A DNA stretch of 64,000 bases, taken from Burkholderiales bacterium. Its GTDB lineage: Bacteria > Pseudomonadota > Gammaproteobacteria > Burkholderiales > JAEUOS01. This document shows positions 1 to 8,765 of this stretch, piece by piece (within the stretch, counting starts at the first letter, position 1; each line of letters begins with the position of its first letter). Where the stretch lies: NCBI GenBank assembly GCA_016790695.1, contig JAEUOS010000091.1, forward strand, positions 1 to 64,000. The letters are read 5' to 3'. A program made the translations under genes and the position numbers. Below the pieces are notes generated by a model. The model worked only from the letters and a program-made list of their open reading frames with translations. It ran no database searches and had not been told where the DNA came from.

Positions 1-1
1 G

Positions 2-3000
2 ACCGGGGGCAGCAACACCGACATCTACCTGAACAACGTGACGGTGAACAATGCCGGGGTGTTCAACCTGAACCAGCCGAACAATGCGCACATCCTGGGG
101 CTCAACAACGGCGCGGTGTTCAACAACCAGGCGGGTGGTGAAGTGCGCTTCACCGGGCTGGACAACCAGATCGTCACCACGGCGGGGGTGGGGACGTTCA
201 ACAACAACGCGGGCAGCGTGACCGCGGTGGGCGGGCGCAACATCAACGTCGGGGTGACCACGGCCAACTACAACACCGGTACCACCATCAACCCGGGTGC
301 TGCCAGCGCCTTCCTGTACTCCGGCAGCAACAACTACAGCGGCAACGTCAATCTTGCGGGCAACAATGTCGCGATGGCCGGCGGCACGCACAACGTCGGC
401 GGCGTTCTCACCAGCAGCGCCGGAACCAGTTACAGCGTGACCGCCGGCACGGTGAATTTCGGCGACGGCGCCATGTTCAACCTCGGCGGCGGCTTCAATT
501 TCACCGGCGGGGCCGTCAACATGACCGGCACCACCACCGGCGCGACCATCGCTGCCGGGTCGACCCTGACGCTCAGTGGCCGAACCTTCGGCGGTCCCGG
601 CAAGCTCGCCAACGCCGGCACGCTCAACCTCGTCAACGCGACCATCGGCGGCAGCCTGGCAAGTTCGGGCACGCTCAACGTCAGCGGTGGCACCAGTTCG
701 GTCGACGGCGCGACCTTCGATCTCACCGGCGGCACCCTCAGCGTTGCCGGCGGTGCCACGTTCAACAAGAACACAGGCACCTTCAACTGGATCGGCGGAT
801 CGATGGGCGGCGCGGGGACGATCGCCACCGTGGGCGGCGCCACCTTCGCGATCTCGGGTGCGGGCGATCGGGTCATCGACGGCTCCAACCTCAGCCTGGC
901 CTCGCTGTCCTTGCCCGGCGGCAGCCTCGAAGTGCGCACCGGCACCCTCACGGTCACGGGCGCCACCGACATCGCTGCGGGCGCGACCCTGACCAAGGGC
1001 GGCGGCACCTTCAATCCGGTGGGTGCCTTCAACGTCGATGGCACGTTCACTGTTGCCAGCGGCACCCAGGTGCTCGCCACCAGCGGCGCCGGCAGCGGTG
1101 CGATCAGCGTGGCCGGTGGCGCCACCTTGCAGGTGGCGAGCGGCACCCTCGGCTTCGGCGCCCTCACCGGCGCGGCGGGGTCGAGCGTGGCCTTCAACGG
1201 CGGCAGCACGAGCTTTTCCGGCAGCGTCACGGCGCCGCAAGTCAGCGTCGCCGGAGGCGGCGCGAACTTCAACGGCACCACCAGCGTGGGCAGCCTCGCG
1301 CTCAGCGCCGGATCGGTGGGCGGCAGCGGGCCCCTCACCCTGACCGCCGGCACCTCGACCTGGACCGGCGGCAGCATGGGCGGCAGCGGCGGTACCCGGG
1401 TCGCTTCCGGCGTGGTGCTCGACGTTTCCGGCGTCGCGCCCAAGACCCTCACCCGTGCCCTGGACATCGACGGCACGCTCAACTGGAACGGCGGCAGCGC
1501 CATCGACCTGCAAGGCGGCACGGTCAGCATCAACGTGGGCGGGTTGATGGACGTGCGCGCGGACGGCCGCTTCTTCGACGCGACCGCCGTCGGCGGCACG
1601 ATCAGCAACGCCGGCACGCTGCGCAAGTCCGCCGGTACCGGAGTGGCGGAGCAATTCGGCAGCGGCGCCGCGGAGAACTTCAACAACCACGGCCTTGTCG
1701 ATGTGCAGTCGGGGACCCTGCAACTCGCCGGCGCCAGCCATACCGGAACCTTCCGCACCGCGGCCGGCACGCAGTTCAATTTCCATGGCGGCCTCAACGC
1801 GCTCGGCGACGGTTCGCTGCTCGAAGGAGGGGGCCAGGTCGGCTTCATTGCCGGCGCCGGCGGCGCACTCAGTTTTGCCGGCAGCGGCAGCGGCACCACG
1901 CTCGCGACCGGCGCGACGCTCAACCTCGCCGGCGTCAGTGTCGGCGGCGCCGGACGCTTCAACAACGCCGGAACGGTCAACCTCGGCGGCGGTGCGGCAC
2001 TCACCGTGGGAGCCGGCGCCGATACCGGCACGGTCAATGTCGCCGGCGGTTCCACCCTGACCTTCGGCGGCACGCGCACGCTCGGCATCGCGTCTTCGAT
2101 CAATGCCGCGGCGGGTACCGTGGTCTTCAATGCGGGCGCAGGCAACGTCGCGCTCAACGGGGCGTTCGACGCCGGCACGGTGCAGGTGCAGTCCGGCACG
2201 GTCAGCGTCGGTTCCACCGCGTCCTATGTGACCGCCGGCAGCTACACCCAGACCGGTGGCGTCCTCGCGGGCGCCGGCGGCAACGTGCGCATCACCAACA
2301 GCTTCAGCTTCCCGGGCGGCAGCATCGGTGGAACGTTCGCCAACATCGACGTCATGCAGTCGGCCGGCAACCTGCCGGTCGGCAGCCTCAACGCCACGCA
2401 GTCGATCACCCTCGCCGCGCCGGCCGGCGCGCTGGTCGATGCCAACGGCGCGGGATTGAACCTCAATGCGCCGCTGGCAACCCTCAGCGCCGGCGCAGGC
2501 ATCAGTCTCGACACGCAGGTGGCGTCGCTTTCGCTGGCCAATGGCGGCGGCACGGTGAGCCTGCGCAACACCGGCGCCCTCAGCGTGACCGGCATCACCC
2601 AGTCGGGCGGCGGCGCGCTCAATCTGGCCAATACGGGCGGCGATCTGACGCTGGCGGCGGTGAGCGCGGGCGCGAGCACGGTGGGCATTGTCGTCAACGG
2701 CGGCAGCGTGAGGCAGGGCGGCGCGCCGGGCGTTCCCGCGATCGGTGCCGCCGGCGCGACCAGTGTGACGGCCGCGGGCATCGGCAGCCCCGGCGCGCGC
2801 TTCGAAGTCGCCGGGCCGTTCAGCGTCACCTCCACCGCCGCCGGTGCCGCCGGCGACATCTACCTCAAGACCAGCGGGCCGATGTCGCTGCCCAGCGCGT
2901 CGATCACCCTGGCGCCTGGCGCCTCGCTCGACCTCCTGACCAGCGGCGCGATCAGCGTGACGGCCGACTTCAACCTCGGCGGCGGATCGGTGACGCTCAC

Positions 3001-3757
3001 CGCGCAGGGCGCGCCCCTGTCGGTCGGCGGCGGCGGCAGTGCGGCGGTGATCACGGCGCAGAACGTGCGCCTGACCGGGACGGGCGTGACGATCGGCGCC
3101 CCCGGCGCTGCCGCGCCGAGCGGCATCGCCGCGTCCGGTACGCTGGTGATCAACAGCGCCGGCGACGTGGCCGTCAGCGGCGGCGCGGCGGCCGGCGCGG
3201 CCGCGCGGATTGTCTCCGCCGGAAACGCCACGATTACCGCTGGCGGGCAACTCCTGATCACCGGCGGCAGCGCTGTCGATGCGCCCGCCTGGGTCGATCC
3301 GCAATCGGCCGGAGCGACCCTGTCGATCGGCGCGGCCGGCGGGCTGGTGCTTGCCGGCGGATCGGCGCCGGGCACCTACGCGGCGATCGGCAGCAACGGC
3401 GGCATCGACCTGGCGGGCACGCCGTCGGTGAGCCTGACGGCCGGCACGGGTACCGGTGCCAATGCGGCGCTCGCATCGGTGCAAGGCATGGTTGCCAACC
3501 TGCCGGCGCTCTGTGTCGGCTGCACTTTCCTTCCGGCCAACCCGCTGGTGCCGGGAGGCGGGGGAATTGCCGGCGTGCTCGCGCTCGGCATCTACGAAGG
3601 CTTCGCCCCGCCGCCGCCTGTGGCGGTCCCGGCCGACGGCGGCGCGATTCTGCAGAACCTGCTGTCGAACCTGCCGGTGCCGGCGCCGCAGGCGCCGCTG
3701 CCGCCCGAGCCGAAGGCCAGGGGCGAGCTGGTCGTGGAATCCGACGATGGGTGTTAG
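2..3757 (+). CDS. Two-partner secretion exoprotein (TpsA, filamentous haemagglutinin-like), 3' part
   Basis: The frame is open from the second base, so signal peptide and N-terminal TPS domain lie outside the window; about 1,251 residues are visible. The chain is almost entirely Gly, Ala, Ser, Thr, Val and Asn in short strand-turn units, as expected of a long right-handed beta-helix, with Asn-rich units near the start of the window. Recurrent units of the type WxGGSMGGxG occur. The last 90 residues differ: a CVGC pair, a Pro-rich stretch (APPPPVAVP; PAPQAPLPPEP), and a Cys as the final residue. There is no C-terminal beta-barrel, which excludes a classical autotransporter. The TpsB-type transporter encoded 1.5 kb downstream supports secretion by the two-partner route. 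The adhesin role is inferred from family; the ligand is unknown. Confidence 0.85.
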   Translation, partial: TGGSNTDIYLNNVTVNNAGVFNLNQPNNAHILGLNNGAVFNNQAGGEVRFTGLDNQIVTTAGVGTFNNNAGSVTAVGGRNINVGVTTANYNTGTTINPGAASAFLYSGSNNYSGNVNLAGNNVAMAGGTHNVGGVLTSSAGTSYSVTAGTVNFGDGAMFNLGGGFNFTGGAVNMTGTTTGATIAAGSTLTLSGRTFGGPGKLANAGTLNLVNATIGGSLASSGTLNVSGGTSSVDGATFDLTGGTLSVAGGATFNKNTGTFNWIGGSMGGAGTIATVGGATFAISGAGDRVIDGSNLSLASLSLPGGSLEVRTGTLTVTGATDIAAGATLTKGGGTFNPVGAFNVDGTFTVASGTQVLATSGAGSGAISVAGGATLQVASGTLGFGALTGAAGSSVAFNGGSTSFSGSVTAPQVSVAGGGANFNGTTSVGSLALSAGSVGGSGPLTLTAGTSTWTGGSMGGSGGTRVASGVVLDVSGVAPKTLTRALDIDGTLNWNGGSAIDLQGGTVSINVGGLMDVRADGRFFDATAVGGTISNAGTLRKSAGTGVAEQFGSGAAENFNNHGLVDVQSGTLQLAGASHTGTFRTAAGTQFNFHGGLNALGDGSLLEGGGQVGFIAGAGGALSFAGSGSGTTLATGATLNLAGVSVGGAGRFNNAGTVNLGGGAALTVGAGADTGTVNVAGGSTLTFGGTRTLGIASSINAAAGTVVFNAGAGNVALNGAFDAGTVQVQSGTVSVGSTASYVTAGSYTQTGGVLAGAGGNVRITNSFSFPGGSIGGTFANIDVMQSAGNLPVGSLNATQSITLAAPAGALVDANGAGLNLNAPLATLSAGAGISLDTQVASLSLANGGGTVSLRNTGALSVTGITQSGGGALNLANTGGDLTLAAVSAGASTVGIVVNGGSVRQGGAPGVPAIGAAGATSVTAAGIGSPGARFEVAGPFSVTSTAAGAAGDIYLKTSGPMSLPSASITLAPGASLDLLTSGAISVTADFNLGGGSVTLTAQGAPLSVGGGGSAAVITAQNVRLTGTGVTIGAPGAAAPSGIAASGTLVINSAGDVAVSGGAAAGAAARIVSAGNATITAGGQLLITGGSAVDAPAWVDPQSAGATLSIGAAGGLVLAGGSAPGTYAAIGSNGGIDLAGTPSVSLTAGTGTGANAALASVQGMVANLPALCVGCTFLPANPLVPGGGGIAGVLALGIYEGFAPPPPVAVPADGGAILQNLLSNLPVPAPQAPLPPEPKARGELVVESDDGC
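782..1500 (+). repeat. WxGGS-type beta-helix repeat units within the exoprotein
   Basis: Three units with the core W-x-G-G-S are visible at about 788-820, 1361-1400 and 1484-1500. The first two share the longer pattern WxGGSMGGxG. They are the most recognisable members of a degenerate repeat that fills the exoprotein. Such units are common in filamentous haemagglutinin-like proteins, where each forms one turn of the helix. The DNA copies are diverged, so this is a protein-level repeat rather than a recent duplication. Confidence 0.55.
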
Positions 3758-3803
3758 AACTTGACGCGGCGCTGGCCGCGCCGGCACGGGTGAGGGGGCT
3801 CAC

Positions 3804-5243
3804 ATGAACAGCAGGACACGCTTGACCGCGACCGCGATGGTCGCCTGGGCCGCCGCGGCGCTGCCGGCGGGACTGGCCGGAGATGTCGTGGCGCAGGCCA
3901 TCGGCGACGTCGAATACATTCGCGGTGCCGGCGCGGCCCAGCGCGCCGGCGAGCGCGCCCGCGTGCTCGGGCAGGGTTCCCCGATCGAGGCCGGCGAGGT
4001 GCTGACCACGGGCACCAACAGCTTCGCGGTCGTCAAGCTCAATGATGGCACGCGCATGACGCTGCGTCCCAATACCGCCATGAAGGTCGACGAGTTCGTG
4101 CTCGAACAGCCCGGCCGCGGCGACAACCTGGTGATGAACCTGTTGAAGGGCGGATTGCGCGTGGTCACAGGCGTGATCAGCAAGCGCACCGCGACCAGCC
4201 GGCTGGTGACCTCGACGGCGACCGTCGGCATCCGCGGCACCGATTTCGATGCGCGGATCTGCGACGTCGACTGCCGGGCGGAAGCGCGCCGGCCCGCCAC
4301 GCCGCTCGCGCAGGCCAGTGCCGCGACGGTCGTGCCGGCGACTGCGCGGGTGGTGCAGATTGCCGGGACGATGACCGCGGTCAGCGAGTCGGGCGAGCGC
4401 CGGCAGGTCGTCGCCGGCGGGCCCGCCTACCGCGGCGACACCCTCGAGACCCCGGCCGGCGCCCAGGCGATCCTGGTGTTTCGCGACGACACCCGCGTGA
4501 CGGTGGCGGCCAATACGCGGGTGCGCATCGACGAGTTCTCGTACGATGCGCGCAGCGCGGCCGACGGCAGTTTCGCCCTGGGGCTGCTCAAGGGCGGCAT
4601 CCGCGCCGTCACCGGCCTGATCGCGCGGGCGCGTCCGGCCAGCGTGCGCTTCACGACGGCCACGGCGACCGTGGGCATCCGCGGCACGGACCTGCACATG
4701 CGCTGCGAGGGCGCGGGCGCCGGGGAGCCCGGGGCGGGGGCGCCGGTCGACGGCTGCTTCATCGGCACGCTGCAGGGAGAGGTTGCGGTAACATCGCGCG
4801 CGGCGCCGGCGGAGACGGTCGTCGTGCCGGCCGGCGCCACGGCACAGGTGCTTGGCACCGATCGTCCGGCCATGCTGCTCACGGAGACGCCCGCACTCAT
4901 GCGCGACAACCCGCTGCCCAGCCCCGTGCAGGTGCCGGCGGACCTGCAGCAGCTGTTCGGCAGCGCGGCGCGCGCGGAGCCGGAAGCGGGCGACCTGTTC
5001 GTCTATCTGCGCGACGGGCATCTGTCGGCCGAAGCGGGCGGGCGCACGCTCGACATCGGGCGCGGCGAAGGCCTGTTCGTCGACGCCGCGGGACGCACGC
5101 TCGCGCGCCTGGACACGCCGCCGGCCTTCCTGGTCAACGACCCGACGCCGCGCCCCGACCGGATCGATTCGCGCGGCGCACAGCTGCTCGATCTGCAGGC
5201 GCTCGGCATGCGCACCCGCGCGAACCTGGTCTGCAAGCCTTGA
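3804..5243 (+). CDS. FecR-domain protein of the two-partner secretion locus
   Basis: 479 residues starting with a likely signal peptide (basic MNSRTR, Ala-rich core, possible cleavage near residues 25-31), so it is probably periplasmic or secreted. It carries two clear FecR domains (about 35-150 and 180-300), each ending in the same motif VGIRGTD (residues 141-147 and 290-296). A third, weaker FecR-like segment lies at about 395-440. There are paired Cys after each motif and a near-terminal CKP. FecR domains were named from the ferric-citrate signalling protein, but no sigma factor or TonB receptor gene is adjacent. Its place between the exoprotein and transporter genes suggests a role in export or surface assembly; that is inference. 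Its stop overlaps the transporter start by one base. Confidence 0.82.
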   Translation: MNSRTRLTATAMVAWAAAALPAGLAGDVVAQAIGDVEYIRGAGAAQRAGERARVLGQGSPIEAGEVLTTGTNSFAVVKLNDGTRMTLRPNTAMKVDEFVLEQPGRGDNLVMNLLKGGLRVVTGVISKRTATSRLVTSTATVGIRGTDFDARICDVDCRAEARRPATPLAQASAATVVPATARVVQIAGTMTAVSESGERRQVVAGGPAYRGDTLETPAGAQAILVFRDDTRVTVAANTRVRIDEFSYDARSAADGSFALGLLKGGIRAVTGLIARARPASVRFTTATATVGIRGTDLHMRCEGAGAGEPGAGAPVDGCFIGTLQGEVAVTSRAAPAETVVVPAGATAQVLGTDRPAMLLTETPALMRDNPLPSPVQVPADLQQLFGSAARAEPEAGDLFVYLRDGHLSAEAGGRTLDIGRGEGLFVDAAGRTLARLDTPPAFLVNDPTPRPDRIDSRGAQLLDLQALGMRTRANLVCKP

Positions 5244-6874
5244 TGGACGCTTCGCGTCCGCGTCTGCGCAGCCGGCGCGGCCGGGCCGGCGGATTGCTCC
5301 GGCGCGCGATCGCCGCCGGCGCGATCGCCGGCTGGGCGGTCGTGGCCTGGCCGCAGGATGGACCACGCTTCGACGTCTCCGGCTACCGCATCGAAGGCGA
5401 CAATCCGATCGGCGAAGCGCGCGCCCAGGCGGTGCTCGCGCCGTTCATCGGCGCCTCGATCGGACTGGACCGGCTGCAGGCCGCCGCCGAAGCGTTCGAG
5501 CGCGCTCTGCACGAGGCGGGATTCGGCTTCTTCCGGGTGATTCTGCCGCCGCAGGACACGGGCAGCGTGGTCGCGCTCAAGGTGCTGGCGTTCACGCTCG
5601 GGCGGGTCGACGTGAAGAGCGCGATGTTCTTCAGCGAGGCCAACGTGCGCGCGAGCCTGCCGGCGCTGCGCGACGGATCGAGCCCGAACACGCTGCAGCT
5701 GGCGCGGGACCTCGCGCTGGCCAACGAGAACCCGTCGAAGCGCGTGGTCGCCGCGTTCCGGCCGGGAGAAAAGCCGGACACCGTCGATGCGAGCCTCGAG
5801 GTGGCCGATTCGCGCCCGCTGGCGGGCTTCGCCCAGCTGGCGAACACCGGGACGGTTGCCACCGGCATGACCCGGCTCACCTTCGGCGCGACGCATGCGA
5901 ACCTGTTCGATCGCGACCATCAGCTGACCGCGACCTACACCGTGTCGCCGGAGCGGCTATCGCGCGTCAGGCAGTGGGGCATGTTCTACCGCGCGCCGGT
6001 CTACGGGGCCGGCGGCATGGTGTCGGGCTACTGGACGGAATCGAACGTGCAGTCCGGCAGCGCCGCCGGCGTGGCGATCACCGGCGGCGGCCGCTTCGCC
6101 GGCCTCCAATACACGCAGTATTTCGCCCCGCGCGGCGACTATCGCGACTATCTGACGGTCAGTTTCGACGACAAGCAGTTCGACAACAGCGTGCTGGTCG
6201 CCGGCATCAACGCGGGCACCTGCAACCGCATCGCGAGCCGGCCGATCAGCGCCAGCTACAGCGGCCGCTTCGAGGGAGCGAATCTCACGCTGTCATTCAA
6301 TGCGGACCTCGCGCGCAACCTGCCGGGCGGGCCGCACAACGCCCAGGCGGACTACGATCGCTGCAATCCGCCTGCCGATGCGTCACGCAACCTCTCGGCG
6401 GCCTGGGCGATCCTGCGCGCCGGCGCCGATATCGGCTGGCGCATCGCCGGGGACTGGCTCCTGGCGGGGCGCGTGCGCGTGCAGCACGCGCCGCAGGCGC
6501 TGATCGCGGGCGAGAAGTTCGGCGTCGGCGGCGCGCAGTCGGTGCGCGCGCTCGGCGAGCGCGCACTCGCCGGCGATTCCGGCGTGTCCGGCAGCGTCGA
6601 GCTGTGGTTCCCGCCGTGGTGGCAGGGCGCGCGGTGGCTCGCGTTCGTCGACCATGGACGGGTGCGCAGCATCCATCCGCCGCCGGGCGCCCTGGTGTAT
6701 GACGCGGTGTCGAGCGCCGGCTTCGGGCTGCGCTGGCAGTACCAGTCGAGCGTGAGTCTGGCGCTCGACTACGGCGTGGTGGTGCAGGGATTCGCGCCGA
6801 ACGCCAATGTCACCGGCGTGGCCAACGTGCGCGGACATGACCGGCTGCACCTGAACATGCTGGTGCGCTTCTAG
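5243..6874 (+). CDS. Two-partner secretion outer-membrane transporter (TpsB, ShlB/FhaC/HecB family)
   Basis: 543 residues. The ATG at 5243 shares its A with the TGA of the FecR gene; a TTG one codon upstream is less likely. Layout follows the family: N-terminal signal region, a POTRA_2 domain with the entry motif FDVSGYRIEGDNPI (about 34-115), a second POTRA (about 120-195), then an Omp85-type 16-strand barrel ending in an aromatic residue (LVRF). The lid-loop motif, usually VRGY, reads SVRALGE here (near residue 435), a departure at a normally conserved site. The role is translocation of the TpsA exoprotein across the outer membrane after recognition by the POTRA domains. It is the last gene of the TpsA-FecR-TpsB set and is followed by a strong hairpin. 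Confidence 0.88.
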   Translation: MDASRPRLRSRRGRAGGLLRRAIAAGAIAGWAVVAWPQDGPRFDVSGYRIEGDNPIGEARAQAVLAPFIGASIGLDRLQAAAEAFERALHEAGFGFFRVILPPQDTGSVVALKVLAFTLGRVDVKSAMFFSEANVRASLPALRDGSSPNTLQLARDLALANENPSKRVVAAFRPGEKPDTVDASLEVADSRPLAGFAQLANTGTVATGMTRLTFGATHANLFDRDHQLTATYTVSPERLSRVRQWGMFYRAPVYGAGGMVSGYWTESNVQSGSAAGVAITGGGRFAGLQYTQYFAPRGDYRDYLTVSFDDKQFDNSVLVAGINAGTCNRIASRPISASYSGRFEGANLTLSFNADLARNLPGGPHNAQADYDRCNPPADASRNLSAAWAILRAGADIGWRIAGDWLLAGRVRVQHAPQALIAGEKFGVGGAQSVRALGERALAGDSGVSGSVELWFPPWWQGARWLAFVDHGRVRSIHPPPGALVYDAVSSAGFGLRWQYQSSVSLALDYGVVVQGFAPNANVTGVANVRGHDRLHLNMLVRF

Positions 6875-6953
6875 GCCCGGCGCGCAATCCGAGGGCGCCG
6901 GCGCGACGGGGGGCGTCCGCCGGTCGCGCGCAGGGGCCGCGGGCTACCGGGAA

Positions 6954-6987
6954 GCGACAAGGGGCGCCGCGCGGCGCCCGTTGTCGC
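6954..6987. terminator. Bidirectional hairpin terminator between tpsB and rpoH
   Basis: An almost perfect inverted repeat: outer arms GCGACAA and TTGTCGC enclose a GC-rich inner stem (GGGCGCCGC / GCGGCGCCC). It sits between two convergent stop codons (6874 and 6998), so it can end transcription from both sides. No long T-tract follows on either strand. Confidence 0.7.
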
Positions 6988-6997
6988 TGGCCTTGCC

Positions 6998-7879
<882 letters not shown>

Positions 7880-7984
7880 CGCGAAGTTCTCCTCTCGTAA
7901 GTGTCGGCGTCACCGGCTGGTGGCCGGCTGCTGCGCACGGAACCCGGGGTCGGGTTTCGTCCCGTTACGAACTCTCAATGCATT

Positions 7985-8011
7985 TTAGCACTCTCGTCCT
8001 AAGAGTGCTAA
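7985..8011 (-). promoter_or_regulatory. CIRCE operator (HrcA site) over the rpoH promoter
   Basis: TTAGCACTC (7985-7993) and GAGTGCTAA (8003-8011) with a 9-base spacer match the CIRCE consensus at every arm position. Read on the minus strand, the element overlaps a plausible sigma-70 promoter: TTAGCA as -35 inside the first arm, an 18-base spacer, and an extended -10 TGCTAAAAT running out of the second arm. HrcA binding would therefore block polymerase directly. It points away from mraZ and towards rpoH. Confidence 0.93.
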
Positions 8012-8195
8012 TCGCGCCGCAAGTTCCCCGGCACGGGGTATCCGGTCCAGACATGTATGTTTGTACACGTTAATCGTCAGAGGTCACATGAATAAACTGG
8101 AAGTAGATAATTGTTTTGTAAGAGAATTATCTTCTTCATCCTGCGAGGAGGCGATGCTAAGTCATTGTCTTGATTGAAAAAAACCGGAAATGCCC
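8012..8195. other. AT-rich rpoH-mraZ intergenic island
   Basis: Most of this stretch, particularly 8050-8190, is far richer in A+T than anything around it. It holds no recognised gene. A 29-codon reading frame, ATG 8088 to TGA 8177, is preceded by AGAGG at 8079-8083 and is described as a finding. The remainder of the gap contains the mraZ promoter and operator (from 8196) and the mraZ leader up to 8324. Confidence 0.5.
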
Positions 8196-8224
8196 TTGCA
8201 ATTGCCGGAATGATGCTCTAGAGT
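8196..8224 (+). promoter_or_regulatory. Sigma-70 promoter of the mraZ/dcw operon
   Basis: TTGCAA (8196-8201) and TAGAGT (8219-8224) are separated by exactly 17 bases. The -10 abuts the MraZ-type direct repeats, and the predicted transcript start lies within them, about 95 bases before the mraZ GTG codon. Confidence 0.6.
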
Positions 8225-8248
8225 GGGAGAATGTAGGAAAAAGTGGTA
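8224..8248 (+). promoter_or_regulatory. MraZ operator (three direct repeats)
   Basis: TGGGA (8224-8228), TAGGA (8234-8238) and TGGTA (8244-8248) recur at exactly 10-base intervals, one per helical turn. E. coli MraZ binds TGGGN repeats with this spacing upstream of its own gene. The position just after the -10 fits autorepression. The second and third repeats are each one base off TGGGN. Confidence 0.7.
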
Positions 8249-8324
8249 AAAACTCCCAAAACCGACCCTGGCGAGCCGGCTCTTGCCGGCGGGATCGGGG
8301 TGTCGGACAGCGAGGCAGGCAAAG

Positions 8325-8753
8325 GTGTTTCAAGGAGGGGCCAATCTCAGCCTGGATGCGAAGGGGCGCATGAGCGTTCCGGCGCGCCATCGCGACGTCC
8401 TGCAATTGCAGTGCGAGGGACGGCTCACCCTGACCAAGCACCCCCACGGTTGTCTCCTGCTGTTCCCGCGCCCGGTGTGGGAGGGCTTTCGCGAAAAGCT
8501 CGCCGCCCTGCCGATGGAGGCGCGCGCATGGCAGCGCATCTTTCTGGGCAGCGCTGCCGATGTCGAACTCGACGGCGCGGGTCGCCTGCTGATCGCGCCC
8601 GAACTGCGCGCCGCCGCGCAGTTGACCAAGGATGTCACGCTGCTCGGCATGGGCAGTCACCTGGAGATCTGGGATTCGGCACTGCTCGCGCAGAAGGAGG
8701 CCGAAGCCATCGCCCAGGGCATGCCCGAGGCGATTGCCGGGTTCTCGTTCTAG
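8325..8753 (+). CDS. mraZ: Transcriptional regulator MraZ
   Basis: 142 residues from the GTG at 8325; the product begins [15 protein letters not shown], matching the family N-terminus. The frame stays open further upstream, but that part resembles no MraZ. Two SpoVT/AbrB-like halves carry the paired motifs [14 protein letters not shown] (about 9-22) and [14 protein letters not shown] (about 81-94), which bind the TGGG-type repeats upstream. MraZ represses its own operon in E. coli. It is the first gene of the dcw operon and is 12 bases from rsmH. Confidence 0.95.
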   Translation: MFQGGANLSLDAKGRMSVPARHRDVLQLQCEGRLTLTKHPHGCLLLFPRPVWEGFREKLAALPMEARAWQRIFLGSAADVELDGAGRLLIAPELRAAAQLTKDVTLLGMGSHLEIWDSALLAQKEAEAIAQGMPEAIAGFSF

Positions 8754-8765
8754 TGCCCGCGATCC

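Noticed and set aside
430-2217. 595-codon open frame on the minus strand opposite the exoprotein gene
   Set aside because: It is the complement of GC-rich Gly/Ala/Ser repeats, gives a Pro/Val/Ala-rich low-complexity product, and the plus strand clearly encodes TpsA.
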